In this document: one piece after another, positions 11,535-22,289 of the stretch | How positions within the stretch are numbered: the first letter of the stretch is position 1 | Layout: each line of letters starts with the position of its first letter | Assembly: GCA_028571685.1 (NCBI GenBank) | Contig: CM053141.1 | Coordinates: forward strand, 138,908,833-138,972,832 | DNA: 64,000 nt | DNA from: Heterohyrax brucei | Lineage: Eukaryota > Chordata > Mammalia > Hyracoidea > Procaviidae | Reading direction: 5' to 3' | Program-made: the position numbers and the translations under genes | The notes under the pieces: model-generated | Seen by the model: only the letters and a program-made list of their open reading frames with translations | Told to the model about the DNA's origin: nothing | Database searches by the model: none

Positions 11535-12110
11535 TACAAGGACAGCCAATTAAGTTCACAAACTCATCCTAGAAAAAGTGCTACATACCTCATTACGGAA
11601 TATCACTAGGATCACCTTCAAAGTACTCCCCTTGGGAAGCTATGCACCAATGCCAGTGCCTAGTCCACTCTTCAAAGCAACTTTAGAACTCTTTTTTCTG
11701 GAATGACCATCAGAGCTGTCATGTTATTACCCTTAATGTCCTGAATGTCACCAAAATGTCATCCTTTTGATATTTCCTTTATCTTCAGGTAAAGAAAAAA
11801 GTCATTGGGGGCCAGAACAGGTGAGTAGGGACAGTGTTCCAATGCAGTTATTTGTTTACTAGCTAAAAATTCCCTCACAGACAACTGTACAGTTAAACTT
11901 GCAAACTTGCCACCATGGCACAGTGCCCAATGGCCATTCCAGAAAGAGTTCCAACATTACTCTGAAGGGTAGACTAGGCACTGGTGTCAGTGCATAGCTT
12001 CCCAAGGGGAGTACTTCGAAGGTGATCATAGTGATATTCAGCAATGAGGTGTGTAGCACTTAGAACAATTATGTTCGTGGAGTTAATTGCCAGATCTCGC
12101 ATAACCAGAT
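11535..12110 (-). mobile_element. Palindromic mariner-derived element (most complete copy)
   Basis: A left arm (11543-11709) and right arm (11932-12099) are inverted complements at roughly 85-90% by eye, ending in 'gccaattaagttcac' and 'gagttaattgcc'. Between them lies about 220 bases of transposase-derived sequence on the minus strand plus an internal copy of the terminal motif ('agttaaacttgcaaactt', about 11891-11908). Both arms encode the transposase C-terminus. No intact enzyme, so movement would have needed a helper. Confidence 0.85.
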
Positions 12111-12529
12111 CACGATAGCAATTGATGCTGATCAAGAAGATTTATGAAGTAAACGGATGGCCTATGCTACTGCTTATTCTAAAGGTCAACTAGTTAATGA
12201 AAAGATCTTAATCACAATCTGTGGTCAAATATACAGCTTCATTTGATTTTAGGTGATAATATATTGTACAGTGTGGTTTCTTCAAAACAAATTTGAAAGG
12301 AAAGAGTCAACATTTATGAAATAACTACTATGTAGGTATTTTAGGTACTTTGTATTCAGTTTTCATGATATAAACAAAACAATTTCTTTTATAAAGGAAA
12401 ACGGAAAGTGGTTCCTATGAGGTACGAGTTAAGGACATCCCAAATGTCCAAACTTTTCCAAACTGTTGTGTCACCCATCATCCCTAACATTAGCTGCTCT
12501 GTCTCCCCTTGGCACTCTCTCCTGTCCTT

Positions 12530-13120
12530 GGGTTTCTTAATTCACTGCAGTGTCTCACAGAGCTTAACACAAACTGTATAAAGAAAATGGTCCAAGTGGT
12601 TGTGGAGGCTGGTAAATCCATGGGTCAGGTGTAGGCTTCTCCCAACTCACCTGGCTGAAGGGACTGATGAACCCAAACTGGTGGTTCAGACCACAGGCTT
12701 CTGGTGCATAAGCCTGCAGAAGCTGGTGAATCAGGTCAGACTATAGGCTGCTGGCCCATGGAGCTGTGGAGGCTGGAGAATCTGAAATTTGCAGCTCAGC
12801 CAGCCAGCCCCTGGCTCAAGTTCCAAGAGCTAGAGGCCAACTGATCACAAACTAGAAGTGGGATCCAGAAGCAGAGAGAAAGCCCCACCAGATCATTTAC
12901 ACATCTATCTTAGATACTGGCCCCACCTAAGGGAAGGGCTTAGGGTGAGTAAGGGTGGGACTTGAGTCACACCCTCCTGTAAGGCTGGAACCCAAGACAC
13001 ATGCTACACCAATCCCGCCTCATCAACAAGTAGAGGGTAGGATCCACAATTCCATAAGTTGGACGACAACCATACAATACTGGGAATCATAGCCTAGGAA
13101 AGTTGACACATAACCCCAAT
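12530..13120 (-). mobile_element. LTR-like element, related to the local LTR family
   Basis: The right end, read on the plus strand, contains 'caatactgggaatcatagcc' and 'aaagttgacacataa', which matches the 5' end of the TGTCATGG LTR family in reverse. The rest ('gctggtaaatccatgggtca', 'ctggccccacctaagg') differs, so it is a separate subfamily or a composite. Ends are not sharply defined. Confidence 0.5.
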
Positions 13121-13129
13121 CACTGCAGG

Positions 13130-13721
13130 TTCCACATACCTTATTTAGATAGTCCTTTCAGTCGTTGTGTGTGAGTCACAAAGGCCATGAGTAGAATGAC
13201 CACATTAAGCAATTCCTTATGTCACAAAATGATTGTCTAAACTGTACCCACCAATTTGGTTTATATTAGTCATATGTGGGTATTTAATTTAAAATTAAAT
13301 GAAATAAAAATTCAGTTTCTTAGCTGTACTAGCTACAGATCAAAAGCTGGATGACCCACATGACTAGTGGCTACCATAACAGACAGTGCAGATATGGGTC
13401 ATTCCCAAAAGTTCTGTTGGACAGCTGTGGATATCTGCCTGAATTATTTGCTGTTTACAGAATGCAATTTAGAAATCTTTAATTGTGTTAAATGGCACCA
13501 TGAGATCCAATCTAACAGCCCAGAATGTAGTGTTTTCTGTAAAACAACTGACCTCAGCTCTTGGGGAGTAAAAGGTGTGGGAGAGGGGAGAGACTACTGT
13601 TTTATATTTTAAAAGACTGAAGATAGATAACCAAATAAAATGCTTGCTCCTGGTCTAAACATTTACCTTTTTTTTTTCTCTTTTGGTTCAATGAATAAAA
13701 TTGTAATGGACTACATATTAG
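13130..13721. other. Unassigned sequence
   Basis: AT-rich, with a T run at about 13669-13677. No gene or family recognised. Confidence 0.4.
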
Positions 13722-13731
13722 ATGGTAGTAT

Positions 13732-13754
13732 AGCCAAGTGTCATCGAGTCGGAT
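13732..13754 (-). mobile_element. 23-base RTE/AfroSINE tail micro-insertion
   Basis: The inserted bases equal the last 23 bases of the TTGGC-type RTE/AfroSINE tail in minus orientation ('gccaagtgtcatcgagtcgg' in plus reading). They are flanked on both sides by atggtagtat (13722-13731 and 13755-13764), a perfect 10-bp direct repeat. This looks like an extreme 5' truncation of a target-primed insertion. Confidence 0.75.
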
Positions 13755-14071
13755 ATGGTAGTATGGAGTACTGTTAATTTTGTTAGGTGTGTTAATGGTG
13801 TGGTACTGTAAGAGTATGTTGCAACTTCTTTGAGCCCCATGCTGAAGCATTTAGGAGTAAGGTATCTGGACAATTTTAATCTGCTTTGAAATATAGGAAA
13901 AATATAGAGAGGGATAAAGCAACTCTGATACAGTATAAACAGTGTTTAAATCTAGGTGGTGGGTATTTTTTTCCTTCTAATTTTCACATACTTGAAAGTG
14001 TCTAAAATGAGTGATTCTTTTAATTGACTGTTTTTGGTGGTTTCTACCTTTGGTGTCAGACTGAGAAAACT

Positions 14072-14312
14072 TTTTCCAAATACCAAAAACAAAACCCCAC
14101 TGCCATCGAGTTGATTCTGACTCACAGCTACCCTTCAGACAGAGTAGAACCACTCTCCTGGGATTTCCAAGGAGTGCGTGGTGGATTCAAACTGCCAGCC
14201 TTTTGGTCTGCAGACATACCACTTCACCACTACACCAGGGTTTCCTTTCTCAAATACCTGCTGCCATCAAGTCGGTTTGGACTCATAGAGACCCTAGAGG
14301 TCAGATAGGGAA
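14072..14312 (-). mobile_element. AfroSINE plus adjacent tail fragment
   Basis: Minus-strand AfroSINE at 14072-14252 with a CAAAACC-type tail at its left and the head ending 'ccagggtttcc'. Immediately right, 14253-14312 is another tail-plus-body fragment ('gccatcaagtcggtttggac'). Confidence 0.85.
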
Positions 14313-14350
14313 TTGAAAATAGTCATTTGAGGTTTTCTTCTAGTATTTTT

Positions 14351-17300
14351 TTGTTTGTTTGTTTGTTTTTGTGTTTTTTTCTAATATAACTGAGTGAAAA
14401 TGTACATTCCCATATAAATTTATATCCCCACCTATGTGCAGCTTCCACTGCTCTCCCTGTCCAGTGACATCGCATTATTCCTCTCTGCTCCATACATGTC
14501 TCATCCTCCCAACAGCCTTCTTTCCCCTCCTCTCCACCTACCCTCCTTCCTCCAACCAGAGGTCAGCAGGATGATATCCTATAGATGTATAGAACCATAA
14601 AATGCATCCATTATATGGTCACTCTGCATTGCCAAGTCCAATCCACTCGTGTCCAAAGAGTGGACCTTCATTATGATTTATGGACAAGGGCAGCATCAGG
14701 GCCAGGGGCCATGCTTACAGGGGAACCCTGAAACCGCTGGACCTTCAACTGAGGTCTTTTAGTGGAGATCTCAGGATGCACCTCTTTTTATTCTTGCATT
14801 GTCAGTGAGACTCAACCTAGTGAGCTCCATCGTGGCTATCAGTGGTGGTGGCCAGGCACCATCCGGTTCTTCTGGTCCCAAGTCGATGTAGGTACCCACT
14901 CACGTGGGTCTGTCTATCTTCTAGGTTGTCTTTACCCCATGTCGTTTTGGTCCTTGGTGAACATCTGTTCCTGCTGAGTTGGGACCATTTGCTGTGTCCT
15001 TGGATGGCAGCTTGGCAGATTTTAAGACCCCAGACTCTGCTCACCAATGTGGGGTGCAGAGAGCCCTCCTAGCAAAATGCTAGTTGTGCCAATTGGCCTC
15101 GATTTCACCTAAGAGCATGGTCTCCTGCCCCCTGCCCCAGCTACTCTATCCTTGCAATATGGGGTTAAGATGGAAGGAGTACTCAAGTTATGCTGAAGTC
15201 CACTTAATGTTGTTCTTGTTTCTAATGTGTGCTATCACTGATTTCTCCCAACTAGATTTCTAGCAACTATCTAATCTAAACTCTCCCCTTCCTCCCTCCC
15301 TCCCCTCCCTTGCAGCTGTCGAAGAGACTTTTCTTCTATACACAAGTCTGTTTTTGAGATCTTATCGTAGAGGTCTCATACAATATTTGTCCTTTTGTCA
15401 CTGACTACTTTCACTCAACATAATGTCCTCCAGTTGAAACCAGGTTAGGAGATGTTTCCTGGAATCATCGTTATTCTTTATCATTGCATAGTGCTCCATT
15501 GAGTATATGTACCATAGTTTACCTATCCATTCTTCTGTTGCTGGGCATCTGGGTTGATTCCATCTTTTTGCTATCGTGGACTGTGCTGCAATAAACATTC
15601 TTGTGCATGTGTCCGTTGGTGTGAAAGGCCTTGATTCTGTAGGATATATTCCAAGTAGTGGAATTACTGGGTCAAATGGTATATCAATATCCATTTTTTT
15701 AAGGAAGCGCCAGATTGCTTTCCAAAGAGGTTGGACCATTTTGCAACCCCACCAACAGTGTAGGAGGGTTCCACTTTCTCAACAGCCTTTCCAGCATTTG
15801 TTATTCTGTGTTTTTTCGATCATGGCCAATCTTGTTGGGGTGAGATAGTATCTCATTGTCATCTTGATTTGAATTTCTTTAATAACAAAAGATCGTGAAC
15901 ATGTCCGCATGTGTGTTTTTGGCTGCCTGGATCTCCTCTTTAGTGAAATGTCTGTCCATCTCCTTTGCCCATCACTTAATTGTATGATTTATCTTCTTTT
16001 TATTGATATTTTGTAGTATCTTATAGATTATGGAGATCAGGCGTTGGTGTGACATAGAGTTGCCAAATATTTTTTCCCATTCTGTGGGTGTTCTATTAAT
16101 TCTGTTAATAAAGTCTTTGGATGAGCAAAAGTGTTTGATTCTTAATAGTTACCATTTATCTATTTTCTCTTCTGTTGACTGTGGTTTCTTTGACAGATTT
16201 TGGAGTCTGTCCTTATTGTGTATTAAAACTTCCATTGTTGTTCCTACCTTTTCTTGGATGAGCTTTATCGTCTTAGGTTTGATATTTAGATCTTTTATCC
16301 ATTTGGAGTTGGTTTTTGTATAAGGCATAAGATATGGATCTTGATTCAGTTTCTTGCAGATGGATATCCAATTTTGCCAGCATGATTTGTTGAAGATACT
16401 GTTTTTACCCTCGTTTAATGTCTTAGGGCATTTGTAGAATATCAACTGTTCATAGGCAGATGATGTCATCTCTGGGGTCTCAATTCTGTTCCATTGATCG
16501 ATCTCTCTGTTCTTGTAGCAGTACCAGGCTGTTTTGACCACTGTGGCAGTGTAGTATGTTTTAAGGTTGGGTAATGAGAGCCCTCCCAGTGTGTTCTTCT
16601 TCTTTAGTAGGACCTTGCTTATCGAGGGCTTCTTCTCTTTCCAAACAAAATTGGTGATTTGTTTCTCCATCTCATTAAAAAATGTCGCTGGGACTTGTAT
16701 TGGGATTGCATTATATAAATAGATTGCTTTGGGTAATTTTAAGTCTTCCTATCCATGAGCGGGGTAGGTTTCTCCATTTATCTAAGACTCTCTTAGTTTC
16801 TTGTAGTAAGGGCTTGTAGTTCTCTTTGTAAAGGTCTGTTATTTCTCTGGTTAGATTAATTCCTAGGTACTTTATCCTCTTAGGGGCTATCATAAATGGT
16901 ATTGATTTGATGATTGATGATTTCTTGGTTAACAGTCTCGTTGTTGGTATAAAGGAATCCTACTGATTTACTTATGTTTGTCTTGTATCCTGAGACTTTG
17001 CTGAACTCTTCTATCAGTTTTAGTAGTTTAGTTATAGATTCCTTGGGATTCTCTGCATATACAATCATATCATCTGCAAACAGGGAGATTTTAACTTCCT
17101 CTTTGCTGATGCAGATGCCCTTTATTTCTTCGTCTTGTCTAATTGCTCTGGCTAGAACTTCTAGCACAATGTTGAATAGAAGAGGTGAGAGTGGGCATCC
17201 TTGTCTAGTTCCTGATCTCAAGGGAAAGTCTTTCAGTCTCTCTCCATTCAGGATGATGTGGGCAACTGGCTTTGTATAAATGGCCCTTATTGTGTTGAGG

Positions 17301-17501
17301 AATTTGCCGTCTATGCCCATTTTGCTAAGAGTTTTTAGCATAAATGGGTGTTGGACTTTATCAAATGCCTTTTCTGCATCAATAGACAAAATCAGGTGAT
17401 CCTTGTCTTTTGTGTTATTTACGTGGCTAATCACATTAATTGTTTTTCCGATGCTGAACCAGCCTTGCAGCCCTGGTATGAATCTCACTTGGTCATGATG
17501 A
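14351..17501 (-). mobile_element. 5'-truncated L1 with 16-bp target duplication
   Basis: Minus-strand LINE-1 of about 3.15 kb. The 3' UTR lies at 14351-15390 and the 3' half of ORF2 at about 15398-17500. It is flanked by a perfect 16-bp repeat, ttcttctagtattttt, at 14335-14350 and 17502-17517. The (TTTG)n run next to the left repeat represents the A-rich tail. The 5' end stops within the reverse transcriptase. It looks younger than the other L1s: long frames remain. Confidence 0.95.
15398..17488 (-). pseudogene. L1 ORF2 3' half (RT and C-terminal domain)
   Basis: Three frames cover it: 16880-17488 (202 codons) holds the RT with [12 protein letters not shown], the '[14 protein letters not shown]' block and an intact F-A-D-D active site near 17070; 16149-16670 (173 codons) is the thumb region with TNFVWK and SKWIKDLNIKPKTI; 15398-15739 (113 codons) is the C-terminus with '[13 protein letters not shown]' and 'MEHYAMIKN'. 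At least two frame breaks separate them and the endonuclease is absent, so the enzyme is dead. Confidence 0.9.
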
Positions 17502-17517
17502 TTCTTCTAGTATTTTT

Positions 17518-18349
17518 ATGGGCCATTTCTTTTAATATTTAAATCTTTATCTATCTGCAATTTTTTTTTTGGTGTAATATATGAGATAAAGACTGCTTTT
17601 TTTTTTTTGGCGTCGTTAGATTGCAGTGAATACATGCAGCTTGTTTCTTTAAATCATTCACCAGCATTTTAGTAAGAGCCTCTGACCTTCTGTTAGGAAC
17701 ATACACTTCTCTCATATGATGTTCATGTGTTTTGGGTCGTTCAGAAAGAGAATATTATAAACCTAATATTTATTTATTTTTTTACCTTTAGTTTAAAAAT
17801 AACTAGACCAGAAACCTCAGATCTCTGTTGGTAGTTACACAGAAAATTTGGAAGAAAGGGCATCTGTTTACACTTGAAAAGACATGCCTTTATACTCACC
17901 ATGCTTTCATATTAAACAGATAAGGAAAAATCTCAGAGTGTGCTAACATATCTGTTACTTTAAAATGAAACTTAGATCGATGTGTTTGTTTTACATCATA
18001 CATCAAAATTTGGGTTTCTGTGCTTATTTTCTGCAAAAGGATGTTCAGCTAAAACTCAGACAAGAACACAGAAAGTACACTAGGTGTTTTAAGCAGAAGA
18101 TTCAATACAAGGAATCAGGTACTTACATAACCATTACAAAGGTTGACGTTACACAGGTCGTTACCCACTTATGAGAGAACTGCATTCCAATGACTCCCTC
18201 ATAAGTCAATTCTAAGTAGAATACTTCCTTTTTTTATTATTGCCTTTTGTTATTAGCATCTTTATAAATCATAACATTGAACATTTTTTGAATGAACATC
18301 TGAGAATGATAATATTAGCCAATTATGTGCTGCAACATTGTCTATGAAA
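17518..18349. other. Unassigned AT-rich sequence
   Basis: Low-complexity T runs at 17562-17571 and 17599-17609; otherwise nothing recognised. Confidence 0.4.
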
Positions 18350-18552
18350 GGTGCCCTAGTGGGGCAATGGTCCAGCCCTGGCTGTTAACCAAAAGACTGG
18401 CAGTTTAAATCCACCAGGCATTCTGTGGGAAAAAGATGTGACAGTCTGCTCCCTGTAAAGATGACAGCCTTGCAAACTATGGGACAGTTCTACTCTGTCC
18501 AATAGGGCCACTATGAGTTAGAATTGACTCAACAGCAATGCATTTTTTAACA
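18350..18552 (+). mobile_element. AfroSINE, long variant
   Basis: Plus-strand copy with head 'ggcagtttaaatccaccagg', the extra block 'aaaaagatgtgacagtctgc' and tail 'ttagaattgactcaacagca'. Confidence 0.85.
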
Positions 18553-19214
18553 TTGTGTGTTATACATATTGCTAATAACAAGATGGGGTGGGAACAGTCC
18601 TAAGTGCAGTTTGACATAACTAAATATGTTATAAATTGGGATCTACTAGTACTTTTAGATATACTACCATAGAAAGTTAGAGAGTCTACCTCAGGAAAAT
18701 GCAGCAAAATTCTGTGTCTTGTGGTGCTTTGCAGCTCCCCAGATGGATGAACTATCAGGAGATCAAAGATGATACTCCAGAAACTCACATTTGGGAGGCC
18801 CAGGCAATGCCTTCTACTGCTGCCAGATAGAAAAGAAAAATGCCTTTCAAATATCATGTGAGTGTATTTGTAGGATGGATTGTAAAAATGTACTTGGATC
18901 TTGGTGGTGAGGGTGCATGATTCCAGCCTCTGCAACACAAGGGAGAAACAGGAGTTCACAAAGTAGGCTAAGTATCAATAAAACCAATAGAAGATATGAA
19001 CAGTTTTCATGTAATATTCAAATGTTTATTTCAAAAATGTAAAGCATTGTTGATTTACCTCAAGTGTAGACTGTTTCCTATATAGAAAATAATATTTGTT
19101 AGAATAGCTGTTGAAAAAAAAAAATTGAACTTGCAAATTGTGTTTGTAATAAAAATTGGTTTTATGCACCAATTAGTAAGAAGTAACTTACTATGACACT
19201 AATGTTAATATTCA
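18553..19214. other. Unassigned sequence with a 119-codon open frame
   Basis: The minus-strand frame 18600-18959 is 119 codons long. Its translation shows no domain I recognise, and the surrounding text resembles LTR-like repeat. Two A/T-rich stretches follow. Confidence 0.35.
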
Positions 19215-20515
19215 AAAGCAATGGCAACACTTCATTGATAGGGAACTGCCAGAATTTCAAACCAGATTCAGAAGAAGATGTACAAGAGGCATATCATTTT
19301 TAACATCAGATAGATCTTGGCTAAAAGCAGAGAATGCCAGAGAGATGTTTACCTATGTTTTATTGACTACACACATGCATTCAGCTGTATAGATCATAAC
19401 AAATCCTGGGTAACATTTCCAAGAAAGGGAATTCCAGAACACTTAATTGTGCTCATAAGGAACCTGTACATAAATCAAGAGGCAGTTGTTAGAATAGAAC
19501 AAGGGGATAATATGTGGTTTAAAATCAGGAAAGATGTGTGTCCAGTTTGAATCCTTTCACCATACTTATTTAATCTGCATGTTGAACAAATAAGCTGAGC
19601 AGCTGGACTGTATGAAGAAGAATAGGGCATCATTATTGGATGAAGACTCATTAACAACTTGTGATACATAGATGGCACAACCTTAATTGCTGAAAGTGAA
19701 GAAGACTTGAAGCACTGATGAAGATCAAAGACCACAGTCTTCAGCACAAACTATACCTTAACGTAAAGAACGCCAAAATCCTCACAACTGAGCCAATAAG
19801 CAACACCATGATAAATGGAGAAGAGATTGAAGTTGTGAAGAATTTTGTTATACTTGGATCACAATTAACACCCATGGAAGCAGCAGTTATGAAATCTTTA
19901 AAGTGTTATAAAAAGCTGAGAGTCACTTTGAGGACTAAGGTGTACCTGCCCTAAGCCATGGTGTTTTCAGTTACCTCATACACACATGAAAGAGTCACTA
20001 TGAGTCAGAGTCAATTTGATGGCAATGTTATTTTGTTTCTTTGCTTGTTTGTTTATATGCATGTGAAAGCTGAGCAATGAATAAGGAAGACCAAAGAAGA
20101 ACTAATGCTTTTGAATTATGATGTTGGTGAAGAATACTGACTAAGTCATGGACTGCCAGAAGAAAGAACAAATCTGTCTTGGAAGCAGTACAACCAGAAT
20201 GTTCTTTAGAAGGGAGGATGGCATGATCTCTCTTTTGTATTTTGGAGACACCACTCCCTGAAGAAAGACATTATGCTTGGTAAAGTAGAAGGTCTGTGAA
20301 AAAAGAGGAAGACTCTCAATGAGATGAATGACAGTGGCTAGGGTCGCTATGGGTTGGATCCAACTCCACGGCTCTTGGCTGGCTGGCTGGCAGTAATAAT
20401 GGGCTCAAGCATAACAACAATTGTGGGCTAACACAGGACTGGGCAATATTTCCTTTTGTTGTACATAGGGTCACTTTAAGTTGGACTCGATGGTCCCAAA
20501 CGACAACTTAATATG
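19215..20515 (+). mobile_element. RTE-clade LINE, 3' part
   Basis: Plus-strand RTE from within the RT to the 3' end ('gggctcaagcataacaacaa', tail near 20490). Two short tail-only inserts interrupt it (about 19990-20053 and 20341-20390). Its 5' part is missing. Confidence 0.85.
19317..19954 (+). pseudogene. RTE reverse transcriptase remnant
   Basis: The frame 19317-19550 contains VYLCFIDYTHAFSCIDHNK, the conserved RT A motif with the first catalytic Asp, and 'LIVLIRNLYINQEAVVRIEQG'. After frame changes, 19718-19954 continues with 'DHSLQHKLYLNVKNAKILTT' and 'SNTMINGEEIEVV'. The active-site block near 19665 reads as I-D-G, where YADD is expected. Broken and non-functional. Confidence 0.8.
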
Positions 20516-20609
20516 ACATCATCTGCTCTAAAACAGATTTCCATCATGGGGCTAGGTAATGAGAGATGCCTTGCCAATTCCCTTGTTTTCTTCAATATAC
20601 CATATAAAC

Positions 20610-21005
20610 ATATGTACTACCACCAGTCTGTCAGCTTGCCCTTGTATGAAGGCTTATGTATTGCTATGATGCCCAAAACTATGACATTGGTGTCTCAAAT
20701 ACTGCCAAGTCACTCATGGTGATGGGTTTCAGCAGAATTTTCGGATTAGGAAGGAAAGCCTGGTTATCTACTTAAAAATCAACCAATAAAAATACTGTGT
20801 GTTACCACAGAGTATCATCCAATATAGTCTTGGAAGATGAGCCCCCTAGGTTGGAAAACACTCAACATATATGGTTGCCATAACAGTGGACTCAAAGACA
20901 CCAATGATTGTGAAGATGCTACAGGACTAGGCAACATCTTTTTCTCTTGTATATGTGATTGACATGAGTCTGAGCCAAGTTGGCAGCAACTAACAACAAA
21001 AACAA
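20610..21005 (+). mobile_element. Internally deleted RTE-derived SINE-like element
   Basis: The left part (20610-20880) matches the RTE 5' region (compare 3733-3985) and the right part (20881-21005) matches the RTE 3' end, including the final 'gcaactaacaacaa' tail. The whole coding region is missing. This is the same body plan as the tRNA-Gly-headed SINE at 10.4 kb without its head. Confidence 0.75.
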
Positions 21006-21737
21006 TGCACCCTTAGTGTATCATGACAACAGCTAAGAAGCATTTAAATTTTATTAAAATAATCTCCTTCTGCTATTTTAATGTGAATGATATTCCTGAG
21101 TATGAAGTCTCCAAAGTAAATTAATATGCAAAATATACAAGGAAAAACTTTCCCATGACACTTGCTCCTCATTTGTGTGTATACAATATGACCCTAGAAG
21201 GCTGTAACTCTCAGGACATAATGTTAATATTCCAGAGAGTAGTGTTAGGCAAATAACAAAGGAGGCTGATACAATTCCCTGGGTTTTCAGAAAATTTAAA
21301 GCCTTGATTAATTAATTCTTTATCTGAGGATCCTCCTTCCTTTCTTTGCTTTAGCAGGAGTGAGATAATTATTATAATCATAGAGATAAGACTGCATCTC
21401 TTGAGAGGTGTATTTGTGCAACTCTGTGGTTTTTGTAAATGTGTTAAATGAGTATAAAGAAAAATTCACATTCCAAAGACTGATCTTAAAAGAATTTTCT
21501 ACATAGAAAAGATAATTTGCAAGTGGAAAGTAAAAATCCTCTACTAAATTACAAAACTTAAAAAAATGCTTATTATTTTTGGGAAATTACTGTGCACCAT
21601 GACACTTGTGGTGCTTGAGACATATCATTAAACAAAATAGGCAAAGGTCCTCACCTTTGAGAAGCTTGTATTTTAGTGGGGGAAGACAGATAGTAAAAAA
21701 TAAACATGACAATGAGTAAATTACGTAGGATACAAGG
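21006..21737. other. Unassigned sequence
   Basis: No gene. It includes AT-rich text and a piece like old L1 or LTR remains ('aaggtcctcacctttgagaa'), not assignable. Confidence 0.35.
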
Positions 21738-21770
21738 ACTGCAATTAAGTTTGTGAACTCATCCTTAAAA

Positions 21771-21808
21771 AGCCAGCCAAGTGCCGTCGAGTTGGATCTG
21801 ACTCATGG
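21771..21808 (-). mobile_element. 38-base RTE/AfroSINE tail micro-insertion
   Basis: The sequence 'gccagccaagtgccgtcgag' continued by 'ttggatctgactcatgg' is the tail of the TTGGC-type subfamily in minus orientation. By comparison with the 11.5-kb copy, about 20 bases of the mariner arm are lost at the site. No target duplication is clear. Confidence 0.7.
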
Positions 21809-22289
21809 ATCACTGATGAATATTAAACTGGTCACCTCCTTCAAAGTACCCGCCTTGGGAAGCTATGTACCAACTCCAGTGCCTAATTCACTCTTCAAAG
21901 TAATTTTAGAACTTCTGGAATGGCTGTCAGAGCTATCGTCGTATTACCCTTGATGTCCTGAATGTCATCAAAATGTCTTCCTTTCAATATTTCTTTTATC
22001 TTTGGGTAAAGAAAAAAGTCACTGGGGGCCAGATCAGGTGAGTAGGTAGGGTGTTACAATACCGTCATTTGTTTACTGGCTAAAAACTCCCTCATAGACA
22101 ACCATACAATTAAGTTTGCAAACTGGCTACCTTGCCACCATGTGCAAGGGCCATTCCAGAAAGAGTTCCAAAATTGTTTTGAAGGGTGGACTAGATGCTG
22201 GTGTCAGTGCATAGCTTCCCAAAGGGAGTACTTTGAAGGTGACTGTAGTAATATTCAGCAATGAAGTACGTAGCACTGAGAACAACTAA

